Assembly (NCBI GenBank): GCA_902797105.1
Contig: CADBRL010000057.1
Location: 1-7,896, forward strand
Reading direction: 5' to 3'
Source: an uncultured Erysipelotrichaceae bacterium
GTDB lineage: Bacteria > Bacillota_I > Bacilli_A > RF39 > UBA660
Length of the DNA: 7,896 nt
Shown here: positions 1-5,658 of the stretch, one piece after another
Layout of the letters: each line of letters starts with the position of its first letter
How positions within the stretch are numbered: the stretch's first letter is position 1
Position numbers and translations under genes: made by a program
The notes under the pieces: generated by a model
What the model saw: the letters and a program-made list of their open reading frames with translations, nothing else
Database searches by the model: none
Told to the model about the DNA's origin: nothing

Positions 1-35
1 AATATAATAACTATAATTTATGTAAATGTTTACAA

Positions 36-509
36 CTATAGTCCACCATATTTTGCATATACTATATCTTTATCAATATATATATATACATAAGCATTAT
101 TTACGTAATAACCACTTGTAAAGTTATCACTTTCGTTATTTTTCTTATCTTTAGTTTTATTTATTATAACTTTAAAATTTGTTTTACCATTATATTCATC
201 AATAGTTTCTTTAGTATTTAAATAATTTCTATTTATAAGTGTTTGAACACTTACTTTTAAACACGGAGCAATTTTTTTATTATCTATAGTACAATAATTT
301 ATATTTGCATCTAAATTTTTGATATAACTTTTTTTATCATTACCAAAACTTTCAGCAGCAGACTCGATTAACTCAACATTATTTTTCCATAGATATTCAT
401 TAATACCTTTTTTAGCTGCACCAATGCCTACACTTCCCATTAAAGCTATAATAGTAATAATAACAATTGCACCAAGTAATTCTACTAGTGTAAACCCATT
501 TTTCTTCAT
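36..509 (-). CDS. Type IV pilin-like (pseudopilin) protein
   Basis: A 157-residue protein that opens with a class III prepilin signal: MKKNG, then FTLVELL and a hydrophobic helix to about residue 28. Cleavage is expected after G5, with the usual Glu at mature position +5 (E10). Such proteins are processed by a prepilin peptidase and assembled through the inner-membrane helix into pili, pseudopili or competence/secretion filaments. The rest (about 30-157) is a soluble domain with one cysteine pair, C73 and C83, which could form a disulfide, followed by a Lys/Asn-rich C-terminal half that I cannot assign to a subfamily. The start is ATG at 509 with an AGGTGG ribosome site overlapping the ruvA stop, so it is probably co-transcribed with ruvA; the gap is 7 bp. 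No peptidase or assembly ATPase gene is in the window, so the filament type is unknown. The N-terminal signal is clear; the function is family inference. Confidence 0.85.
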   Translation of the reverse strand: MKKNGFTLVELLGAIVIITIIALMGSVGIGAAKKGINEYLWKNNVELIESAAESFGNDKKSYIKNLDANINYCTIDNKKIAPCLKVSVQTLINRNYLNTKETIDEYNGKTNFKVIINKTKDKKNNESDNFTSGYYVNNAYVYIYIDKDIVYAKYGGL

Positions 510-516
510 TTTCCAC

Positions 517-1071
517 CTACTTAAGTAACAATCTTAAAGCTTCTTTAACTTGTTCTTCCAAAGACTTACTATGATCGATATTACCAATAACCTTTTTAAT
601 TTCAGCTGTTTTATAACCTAGAGCACTTAAAGTGTCCATTAAATCTTCAGTACTATCATCTTCTATTTCCGTTACTTCTATATCAATTTTACCTTTTAAA
701 TCGAGTACTATTTGACGGGCAAGCTTTTCACCAATCTTTGGAAATTTAGTTAAATATAAGATATTTTCTCTATTAATAGCATCAACTATTCCACTTATAG
801 AACCTGTTGCAAGTATAGGAAGAGCAAGTTTTGGGCCTAAACCTTTAACACTAATAAGTCTTAAGAATAACTCATATTCATCCTTTTCTTTAAAACCATA
901 TAAACTATATTCATCTTCACCAATCTTATTATATACATAAACTTTATATTCTTTATTTTCTTCATAACAAAATGGATTAGGAACATAGATTAAAAAACCT
1001 ATTCCGCTTGCTTCTACAACAATATTATTTGTGCCTATTTCAGTAACAAAGCCTTTTATATAACTATACAT
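517..1071 (-). CDS. ruvA: Holliday junction branch migration protein RuvA
   Basis: 184 residues, slightly shorter than the usual 190-200. RuvA binds four-way DNA junctions as a tetramer and loads the RuvB motor for branch migration in recombinational repair. Domain I (about 1-63) is the OB fold, starting MYSYIKGFV and including the typical YGF near 58-60. Domain II (about 64-130) has two helix-hairpin-helix motifs, VKGLGPKLA (75-83) and FPKIGEKLARQIVLDLK (110-126), which contact junction DNA. After an acidic linker (about 131-142), the C-terminal three-helix domain (about 143-184) is the part that contacts RuvB. The start is ATG at 1071 with GGTGAT three bases upstream. In many bacteria ruvB follows directly; here the next gene is a pilin-like protein, so RuvB must be elsewhere. 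The second hairpin is divergent from the usual PGIGKKTAERI form but keeps its glycines. Confidence 0.96.
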   Translation of the reverse strand: MYSYIKGFVTEIGTNNIVVEASGIGFLIYVPNPFCYEENKEYKVYVYNKIGEDEYSLYGFKEKDEYELFLRLISVKGLGPKLALPILATGSISGIVDAINRENILYLTKFPKIGEKLARQIVLDLKGKIDIEVTEIEDDSTEDLMDTLSALGYKTAEIKKVIGNIDHSKSLEEQVKEALRLLLK

Positions 1072-1086
1072 ATTATCACCACTATA

Positions 1087-1115
1087 ATAATATCAAATTT
1101 ATGCAAAATTATCAA
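1087..1115 (-). promoter_or_regulatory. Promoter for ruvA and the pilin-like gene
   Basis: Read on the minus strand, there is a -35 TTGATA (1110-1115), exactly 17 bases of spacer, and a -10 TATTAT (1087-1092). Transcription would start near 1080, giving a very short leader that begins at or just before the ruvA ribosome site. It lies after the obg terminator, so ruvA need not depend on obg readthrough. It also overlaps the first codons of the plus-strand frame at 1101, which weakens the case for that start. Confidence 0.6.
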
Positions 1116-1433
1116 GTAACGTTCATAAACTTAAATATGAACCTTTATATAAATAATGTTTTGTTTAAAAAAGTAAATAAAATTAAATCTTCACTAGAAT
1201 ATATTTTGTATAAAAATAAACATTCTTATTTTAATTTTTCAAAAAATAAAGATATACTTATAATTGATGATAAGAATTCAATAATCTTTAAATATAGAAA
1301 TATGCCTTTTCTTAAATATATTAATTATAAACATTTTGATAAAAAAACTAGTGTTATTGTATTACCACTTAACACTAGTTTAAATTTGAAAATTGGGGAT
1401 GTTTTAGTTTTTGAAAGTGAACATATAATCTAA
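1101..1433 (+). CDS. Hypothetical small protein in the obg-ruvA gap (uncertain)
   Basis: A 110-codon open frame lying against the direction of its neighbours, divergent from ruvA and overlapping the last 30 bases of obg tail to tail. I do not recognise a family. It is rich in Asn, Lys and Ile, with alternating hydrophobic segments (DILIIDD near 51-57, SVIVLPL near 85-91, LKIGDVLVFE near 96-105) that suggest a small beta-rich fold; there is no signal peptide or membrane helix. For: in DNA this AT-rich, 110 codons without a stop is unlikely by chance (I estimate well under 1 in 1,000), and the C-terminal part reads like protein. Against: no Shine-Dalgarno site precedes ATG 1101 or the next ATG at 1137, there is no convincing plus-strand promoter, and both ends are occupied by minus-strand signals (the ruvA promoter and the obg terminator). 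It may be real, a remnant, or chance. Confidence 0.4.
   Translation: MQNYQVTFINLNMNLYINNVLFKKVNKIKSSLEYILYKNKHSYFNFSKNKDILIIDDKNSIIFKYRNMPFLKYINYKHFDKKTSVIVLPLNTSLNLKIGDVLVFESEHII
1341..1381 (-). terminator. Intrinsic terminator of obg
   Basis: A perfect 12-bp stem (1345-1356 paired with 1370-1381, core AACTAGTGTTA) with a 13-base loop. On the minus strand it is followed by a T7 tract (1341-1347 is A7 on the plus strand). It begins 22 bases after the obg stop. On the plus strand the downstream side is only weakly T-rich, so it acts mainly on obg. It lies inside the plus-strand 110-codon frame. Confidence 0.8.
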
Positions 1434-2669
1434 TATTTGGACTTCATCTCCGGGTTTAGCGCCTAACTTTTCTAGTTCATCTTCGATACCCATGCCTTTA
1501 AATTTACGAGCAAATCTAAGCACTCCTTCATCTTCATTAAATTTAGTCATAAGAAGAAGCGTTTCAATTTCCTTACCAGAAACTATCCAGATATTACCAT
1601 CTCTTTTAATATTATATGGTTTATTATCTTCATATTTATATATTTTAAATTGTTCTTTTGGATACAAATCTTCTTTAGGTGTTTCATCAAGTATTTCCAT
1701 AAGTCTTTCCATCATTTCATCTATGCCACTTAAATCATAAGAACTTACTGGAATAACTTCTAAATCAGGATATGCTTTTTTAAATTTTTCTAAGTTTTCT
1801 TTTCCATTTTCTAAATCCATTTTACTTGCTATAACAACTTCTTTTTTGTTTTTTAAGATTTCACTATATTTTATAATTTCATTTCTTATTATTTTGTAGT
1901 CTTCGATTGGATTTCTTTCTTCGGATGCTCCCATATCAACAACGTGAGCTATTATTCTAGTGCGCATAGCATGTTTTAAAAATTCTGTACCAAGCCCGAC
2001 TCCATTCGATGCACCTTCAATAAGCCCTGGCAAATCAGCCATTACAAAACTTTTGCCATTTTTAAGTTTTACAACACCTAAATTTGGATTAAGAGTTGTA
2101 AAATGATAGGCAGCAATCTTAGGTTTAGATGAACTTATAACAGATAAAAGTGTTGATTTTCCTACACTTGGCATACCTACTAAACCAACATCTGCTAAAA
2201 CTTTAAGTTCTAGTCTAACTTCTATTTCTTCCCCAGGTTCTCCTTTTTCACTGAATTTAGGAGCTGGCACATCATGAGTTGCAAATGATTTATTTCCTTT
2301 TCCACCACGACCACCATGAGCAACAACAAATTCTTCACCATCATTTATTAAATCAGCCATTATTTCATTAGTTGCTTTATTAATAATGGTAGTTCCTTCA
2401 GGAACATTAATGATGATATCTTCGGCATTTTTTCCGTATTTATTAGAGCCTTTTCCATTTTCACCCTTTGGAGCTTTAATTATTTTTTTATAACTCAAAT
2501 CTACCAAAGTCTTTAAGCTTTTATCTACCTTAAAAATTATGCTAGCACCACGACCACCATTTCCACCATCAGGACCTCCCATAGGAACAAATTTTTCTCT
2601 TCTAAATGAAGTACACCCATCTCCACCAGGACCAGCCATTAATTTTATATTAAGTTCATCAACAAACAT
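1404..2669 (-). CDS. obg: Obg family GTPase (ribosome assembly)
   Basis: 421 residues, close to the 428 of Bacillus Obg. Obg is an essential GTPase that binds the 50S subunit during late assembly and links ribosome production to nutrient state. The glycine-rich Obg fold spans about 1-158 (GPGGDGC near 13-19, GGPDGGNGG near 31-39). The G domain has G1 GMPSVGKST (165-173), switch FTTLNPN (190-196), G3 DLPG (212-215), G4 ASKMD (281-285, Ser where Asn is usual in NKxD) and G5 VSS near 308-310. The C-terminal OCT domain covers about 340-421 and ends with the typical GDEVQI(L) strand. The start is ATG at 2669 with GAGGTG seven bases upstream. Obg often follows the genes for L21 and L27; here it stands alone with its own apparent promoter and terminator. 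Confidence 0.97.
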   Translation of the reverse strand: MFVDELNIKLMAGPGGDGCTSFRREKFVPMGGPDGGNGGRGASIIFKVDKSLKTLVDLSYKKIIKAPKGENGKGSNKYGKNAEDIIINVPEGTTIINKATNEIMADLINDGEEFVVAHGGRGGKGNKSFATHDVPAPKFSEKGEPGEEIEVRLELKVLADVGLVGMPSVGKSTLLSVISSSKPKIAAYHFTTLNPNLGVVKLKNGKSFVMADLPGLIEGASNGVGLGTEFLKHAMRTRIIAHVVDMGASEERNPIEDYKIIRNEIIKYSEILKNKKEVVIASKMDLENGKENLEKFKKAYPDLEVIPVSSYDLSGIDEMMERLMEILDETPKEDLYPKEQFKIYKYEDNKPYNIKRDGNIWIVSGKEIETLLLMTKFNEDEGVLRFARKFKGMGIEDELEKLGAKPGDEVQILDYMFTFKN

Positions 2670-2689
2670 GTTATTTCACCTCGTTTATA

Positions 2690-2718
2690 ATTTTAACATA
2701 TTTTCCTCGCATATTCCA
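2690..2718 (-). promoter_or_regulatory. Probable obg promoter, extended -10 type
   Basis: On the minus strand the -10 is TAAAAT (2690-2695), preceded by TATGT, which is an extended -10 (TRTGn). The -35 at 2713-2718 is poor (TGGAAT, 3 of 6) at a 17-base spacing. Transcription would start near 2683, right at the GAGGTG ribosome site. Moderate support only, because the -35 is weak. Confidence 0.45.
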
Positions 2719-2743
2719 CTAAAAGTTGTATATTAGATTTACC

Positions 2744-2788
2744 AGAGTGTGGTCGTGCTGACTTTCCAGCGCGGTCACACTCTTTTTT
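2744..2788 (+). terminator. GC-rich hairpin with U tract on the plus strand
   Basis: A 17-bp stem (2744-2760 with 2767-2783) and a six-base loop (ACTTTC), running into T6 at 2783-2788. Three pairs near the middle are G-U wobbles in plus-strand RNA. On the minus strand the same positions become A-C mismatches and no T tract follows, so the structure is shaped for plus-strand transcription. It has the form of a strong intrinsic terminator, but no plus-strand gene lies upstream for more than a kilobase apart from antisense to obg. It may end an unseen small or antisense RNA, be the 3' part of a small RNA, or be left from a deleted gene. Confidence 0.6.
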
Positions 2789-2838
2789 ACTATTTAACTA
2801 AAGTATATGAAATGTCTTTACATGTAATATTAATACCT

Positions 2839-2905
2839 AGTATAACAAAATTTAAACATGCATAATTCATATTCCAAAATTTGCGTTACAAATTCTTGTT
2901 ATACT
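2839..2905. repeat. 10-bp inverted repeat upstream of a promoter
   Basis: AGTATAACAA at 2839-2848 is matched exactly by its reverse complement at 2896-2905, with 47 bases between. A partial third copy, CTAAAGTATA, lies near 2799-2808 in the first orientation. The right arm ends five bases before the -35 at 2911, so paired repressor sites are possible; a stem with a long loop is the alternative. Confidence 0.35.
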
Positions 2906-2910
2906 TTGGT

Positions 2911-2939
2911 TTGACACATTATAATTTTTGTGCTACAAT
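2911..2939 (+). promoter_or_regulatory. Near-consensus housekeeping promoter
   Basis: -35 TTGACA (2911-2916, 6 of 6), a 17-base spacer, and -10 TACAAT (2934-2939, 5 of 6). It is the best match to a sigma-A promoter in the window. The start point would be near 2946. No gene follows: the transcript enters a terminator hairpin within about five bases. Confidence 0.7.
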
Positions 2940-2945
2940 TATATT

Positions 2946-2993
2946 GTTAGGAGAGGTCACAACGGCATTCCGTTAAGGCTTCTTCTTTTTTTT
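2946..2993 (+). ncRNA. Predicted short hairpin RNA, about 48 nt
   Basis: This is the transcript expected from the promoter at 2911-2939: a few unpaired bases, then one long hairpin, then U8. Its first bases, TTAGGAGAGG, look like a ribosome site, but no start codon follows in a usable place. From 2973 on it is antisense to the stop codon and last codons of the broken nuclease gene. It could be a small or antisense RNA, or the stub of a 5' leader left after a deletion. I recognise no known RNA family. Confidence 0.35.
2950..2993 (+). terminator. Intrinsic terminator immediately after a promoter
   Basis: A lower stem of nine pairs (2950-2958 with 2977-2985, three of them G-U), a 2x2 internal loop, then an upper stem AACGG/CCGTT (2961-2965 with 2970-2974) with loop CATT, followed by T8 at 2986-2993. 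The G-U pairs and the T tract both point to plus-strand function. The T tract is the complement of lysine codons at the end of the nuclease remnant, so part of the match could be coincidence. Confidence 0.6.
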
Positions 2994-3537
2994 GTATATT
3001 TTTATCAAATCATCTTTACCAATCAAAATTACACATTCTATCCAATTATATCTTTCATTTTTTAAACACTTTTCTATTTGCATAATTGCATCCTTATTGG
3101 ATAAATCACAACTATCTCTTAATAATGAAATTATTATGTTATTAGCCTGTCTTTTAGCTTCGTCAAATTGTCTGGATATTTTTTGTTTTTGCTATTTAAA
3201 CTTTCACTTTTCTTAGGTGATTTTATATCAAAATATTTTACTATATTAAATATTTGTTTATTATAGTATTTAGCATCAGGAGTTGATACTCCATCAATTT
3301 GTACTCTATGTATTAATTCAAAAACTCCACCTGTTTTATTTTGTATTTTTCTTGCAACATCTATTTCTAAATTGATTATATCTTTTGTATCAAACTTTGC
3401 ATTTGATAAGTTGTACTCTTTATATTCAAATATTTTTTAATTTTAAAGTGGCCTGGTGTCGTATTTTTTAACACTTCATTTGTAATATCCTCATATTCAT
3501 AATTTTCAGTTTTTTTATCTTTTCTTTTAACAAACAT
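2973..3537 (-). pseudogene. Frameshifted CdiA-C-terminal-like PD-(D/E)xK nuclease (toxin domain)
   Basis: Read from ATG at 3537, the frame breaks at two A6 runs (plus-strand T6 at 3433-3438 and 3179-3184). Adding one A to each run restores a single 188-residue frame ending in TAA at 2973-2975, so the total is exactly in register. The restored protein has TTPGH near 26-30, an alpha-helical stretch with EIDVARKI near 58-65, G-x-x-TPDA (83-89), YFDIKSPK (102-109), ISRQFDEAKRQANN near 121-134, and ends VILIGKDDLIKIYKKK (170-185). TPD...DIK is a PD-(D/E)xK nuclease core (D88, D104, K106). The whole pattern resembles, from memory, the C-terminal tRNase-type domains of CdiA toxins, which also occur on phage minor capsid proteins. 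No immunity gene is beside it. No good ribosome site precedes the ATG, and an in-frame TGA lies at 3556-3558, so the original start may be further up. It is probably a decaying mobile-element remnant; sequencing error or slippage are alternatives. Confidence 0.7.
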
Positions 3538-3625
3538 TAAAACACTTTCTAAGCATCATATAATTAAGGCACTTTTGTGTGGCTTCATGATACTGTAAAG
3601 CGTTTTAAAAATTCTGTACAAACAA

Positions 3626-3654
3626 AATATAACATAACATAAATATATTTGCAA
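3626..3654 (-). promoter_or_regulatory. Promoter for the nuclease remnant
   Basis: On the minus strand: -35 TTGCAA (3649-3654, 4 of 6), a 17-base spacer, -10 TATATT (3626-3631, 5 of 6), with TATGT in front (extended -10). Transcription would start near 3619, leaving a leader of about 80 bases. That leader contains a ten-codon frame (MKPHKSALII, ATG at 3586-3588, TGA at 3556-3558) with no clear ribosome site. It is divergent from the trmB promoter. Confidence 0.5.
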
Positions 3655-3690
3655 TATAAAATGTATCTTTTTCTTAGCATCAAAATACGT

Positions 3691-3718
3691 TATAAATCAT
3701 TTTACTTTTTGATTTATA
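3691..3718. repeat. 9-bp palindrome over the trmB -35 region
   Basis: TATAAATCA (3691-3699) and its exact reverse complement TGATTTATA (3710-3718) flank ten bases that include the trmB -35 hexamer (3701-3706). The placement fits an operator controlling trmB, but both arms are AT-rich, so chance is possible. Confidence 0.35.
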
Positions 3719-3729
3719 CATGCTATAAT
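3701..3729 (+). promoter_or_regulatory. trmB promoter
   Basis: -35 TTTACT (3701-3706, 4 of 6), a 17-base spacer and a perfect -10 TATAAT (3724-3729). The start would fall near 3736, just ahead of the AGAAGGA ribosome site at 3740-3746 and ATG 3753. Confidence 0.65.
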
Positions 3730-3752
3730 CTTTAAAGAAAGAAGGACAAATC

Positions 3753-4391
3753 ATGGAATATAATAAAATTAAAAACGCAGATAAAATAATTGAAAATAGT
3801 AAATACTTTGTTAAGGATCCATATAAATATAAGAATAAATGGCATGATTTATTTGGCAATAAAAACCCAATTAGTTTAGAACTTGGCATGGGTCGTGGTG
3901 AATTTATCATTAATATGGCAAAGAAGTATCCAAATGTTAATTTTATTGGCTTAGAACTTTATCCATCACAAATGGTTATGGCAACAGAAAAACTTCAAAA
4001 AGAAAAATTAACTAATTTAAAATTAATTAATGATGATGCTAGAAATATTGATAAAATATTTGGTAAAGAAATATCAACAATATATTTAACATTCTCAGAA
4101 CCTTGGCCAAAAGGAATTGATGAAAAAAACAGATTTACTCATATAAGTTATTTAAAGTTATATGATAGAATATTTAAAAAAGATAAACATATTATTCTTA
4201 AAACTGATAATAAAGGATTATTTGCATATTCTCTTGAAACATTGTCACAATATTGGTATACATTTAATAAAGTTAGTTTAGACTTACATCATGATGAAAG
4301 AAATATAAGTAATATAATGACTGATTTTGAAAAACAATATGAAAAAGAAGGAAGACCTATTTATTACGTAGATGCTAAATTTGATGAATAA
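3753..4391 (+). CDS. trmB: tRNA (guanine-N7)-methyltransferase TrmB
   Basis: 212 residues, the normal family length. TrmB uses S-adenosylmethionine to make m7G at position 46 of the tRNA variable loop. The Rossmann core shows the SAM loop ELGMGRGEF (43-51), the acidic GLELY (66-70), NDDA (93-96), the family signature at 114-120 (FSEPWPK), KTDNKGLF (150-157), and the C-terminal MTDFEKQYEKEGRPIYY (189-205). The start is ATG 3753 with AGAAGGA six bases upstream. The signature is unusual: families I know read (S/P)DPWPKxRHxKRR, while here Asp is Glu and the following basic cluster is replaced by GIDEKNR, which may change substrate contact. The gene is transcribed alone, with its own promoter and a terminator shared with the convergent operon. 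Confidence 0.95.
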   Translation: MEYNKIKNADKIIENSKYFVKDPYKYKNKWHDLFGNKNPISLELGMGRGEFIINMAKKYPNVNFIGLELYPSQMVMATEKLQKEKLTNLKLINDDARNIDKIFGKEISTIYLTFSEPWPKGIDEKNRFTHISYLKLYDRIFKKDKHIILKTDNKGLFAYSLETLSQYWYTFNKVSLDLHHDERNISNIMTDFEKQYEKEGRPIYYVDAKFDE

Positions 4392-4415
4392 AACACCAGA
4401 AAATCTGGTGTTTTT
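4390..4415. terminator. Bidirectional terminator between trmB and the glycosidase gene
   Basis: Stem AAACACCAGA (4391-4400) paired with TCTGGTGTTT (4404-4413), with one more A-T pair outside (4390/4414) and a three-base loop (AAA). T5 follows on the plus strand (4411-4415) and T4 on the minus strand. It overlaps the trmB stop and sits five bases beyond the stop of the minus-strand gene, so it serves both convergent units. Confidence 0.88.
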
Positions 4416-4419
4416 ACTT

Positions 4420-5658
4420 TTATTCTACTACTTTGAATATAGTTGGTATTCCTCTGGTTCTGTGTCTTAAAGCTGAATCAATTGGATCATTTAACATATC
4501 AAATGTTGCATCTTTTCCAGTACCATGCTTTTCTACCATAACACTTGATGTTCCACCATCTAAATTTGCAGCATTAATGGCACCATATCTATCCATGATA
4601 TCAACTAAATCTTTCATAGAAGCTCCTTTAGTACGAGTAGCATTAGAATCAACAACTAACATTAATACAATACCATCTTTTCTTTGACCAATAGCAGTTC
4701 TAGCAGCATATCCCCAACCACCATTTCCTTTAGTAAATGACTTTTTTCCATTAACAATTAAAAATGGTCCCATTGAAACAGCATCTCTGATACCCATTTC
4801 TAAAGCTTTTTCTCCACTTACATTTTGGAAAAGAACTAAAGTATTATCACTATTAAAACCTACTACTCCGGAAGCTCCACCCATAGAATAATCAGTTATA
4901 ATTTTGCCATTGGATATTGTAAGACCAACAGGATTTGCTCCATTACTATTATAATTTGGATCTTGAAAGCCACCGCCATTAATAGTTAAAACTGAATTTT
5001 GTTCTTTTGCCATGTCGTAAATATATTGTCCACTTCTACCTAACCATTTAGTATATCCAACACTTATTTTACTTGGATCATAAACAACACCAAGATAAGC
5101 ATCACAACCATTTACTTCAAACTTTATTATTTTATATAAATCATCTTTGTTTCTTTTAAGTATTTGCTTTTCATATTCATTTTTATAACTAGTAATTTCT
5201 TCATGATTTACAAGTGTTGGATCTGTTTCTCTTCCTCCATCATCTATATAATTACTCCCTAATACATTATTTATTTCTTCTTCACTATAAAACCACTTGC
5301 AATAATACTTATGATTCATTGTTGCCATAGCTGTGGTAACAAGCCAATCCTTAAAACCCGTAAATGGCCCATATAAGATAAATAAAAATGAAGAACAACC
5401 TAATATATATAGAGATATTAAAATTGATATTATTATCATTTTTGCTTTAGCAAAACTTTGTCTTCTCTTATTTTTTAATAAATAAATTATACCTAATATA
5501 AGACTAATTATGCTTATAATTAATATAACTAGTGATATGCATTTAAAAGTATTTTTTATTAAATAGTTCGAGTTACAACCAATTATATAAAATACTAAGC
5601 TTGTAAATAATACAAATAAACTTATCCAAATAATTAATATACTTTTCTTTTTATTCAT
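4420..5658 (-). CDS. Membrane-anchored phosphodiester glycosidase (NAGPA family)
   Basis: 412 residues from ATG 5658. The N-terminus has three membrane helices (about 6-27, 39-61, 73-97); the rest should lie outside the cell. Residues about 155-410 match the phosphodiester glycosidase domain related to the mammalian uncovering enzyme NAGPA: NGGGF (227-231), PVGLTISNGKII, RTAIG (320-324), and NLDGGTSS (365-372), the usual NLDGGxSS signature. Family members remove sugars joined by phosphodiester bonds and in Bacillota are tied to cell-surface glycans; the substrate here is unknown. It overlaps the end of miaA by 8 bases (ATGAATAA), so the two are likely translationally coupled. Start choice is open: the AAAGGAG site at 5672-5678 lies 13 bases before ATG 5658 but only 4 before a TTG at 5667. 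Confidence 0.85.
   Translation of the reverse strand: MNKKKSILIIWISLFVLFTSLVFYIIGCNSNYLIKNTFKCISLVILIISIISLILGIIYLLKNKRRQSFAKAKMIIISILISLYILGCSSFLFILYGPFTGFKDWLVTTAMATMNHKYYCKWFYSEEEINNVLGSNYIDDGGRETDPTLVNHEEITSYKNEYEKQILKRNKDDLYKIIKFEVNGCDAYLGVVYDPSKISVGYTKWLGRSGQYIYDMAKEQNSVLTINGGGFQDPNYNSNGANPVGLTISNGKIITDYSMGGASGVVGFNSDNTLVLFQNVSGEKALEMGIRDAVSMGPFLIVNGKKSFTKGNGGWGYAARTAIGQRKDGIVLMLVVDSNATRTKGASMKDLVDIMDRYGAINAANLDGGTSSVMVEKHGTGKDATFDMLNDPIDSALRHRTRGIPTIFKVVE

Noticed and set aside
1492..1740. Open plus-strand frame inside obg
   Set aside because: Antisense to a strongly conserved gene, low-complexity Ser/Leu/Ile translation, no ribosome site.
2539..2736. Plus-strand frame across the obg start
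   Set aside because: The Pro-rich translation is the mirror of the Gly-rich Obg domain; no ribosome site.
2740..2993. CRISPR-related RNA (tracrRNA plus repeats) or riboswitch
   Set aside because: No direct-repeat array, no cas gene and no recognisable riboswitch core; only two simple terminator-like hairpins.
2992..3216. Plus-strand frame opposite the nuclease remnant
   Set aside because: Antisense to the region whose minus-strand translation shows clear family motifs.
3556..3558. Reading TGA as Trp to extend the nuclease frame upstream
   Set aside because: All intact genes here use TGG for Trp and none needs TGA, so the standard code fits.
3560..3600. Imperfect hairpin in the leader of the nuclease remnant (AGCATCAT ... 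ATGATACT)
   Set aside because: Several mismatches and no T tract; too weak to call an attenuator.
3680..3910. Minus-strand frame over the trmB start
   Set aside because: Antisense to trmB and its promoter, no ribosome site, no recognisable motif.
4433..4687. Plus-strand frame opposite the glycosidase domain
   Set aside because: Antisense shadow of a conserved domain; lies directly downstream of the trmB terminator without a promoter.
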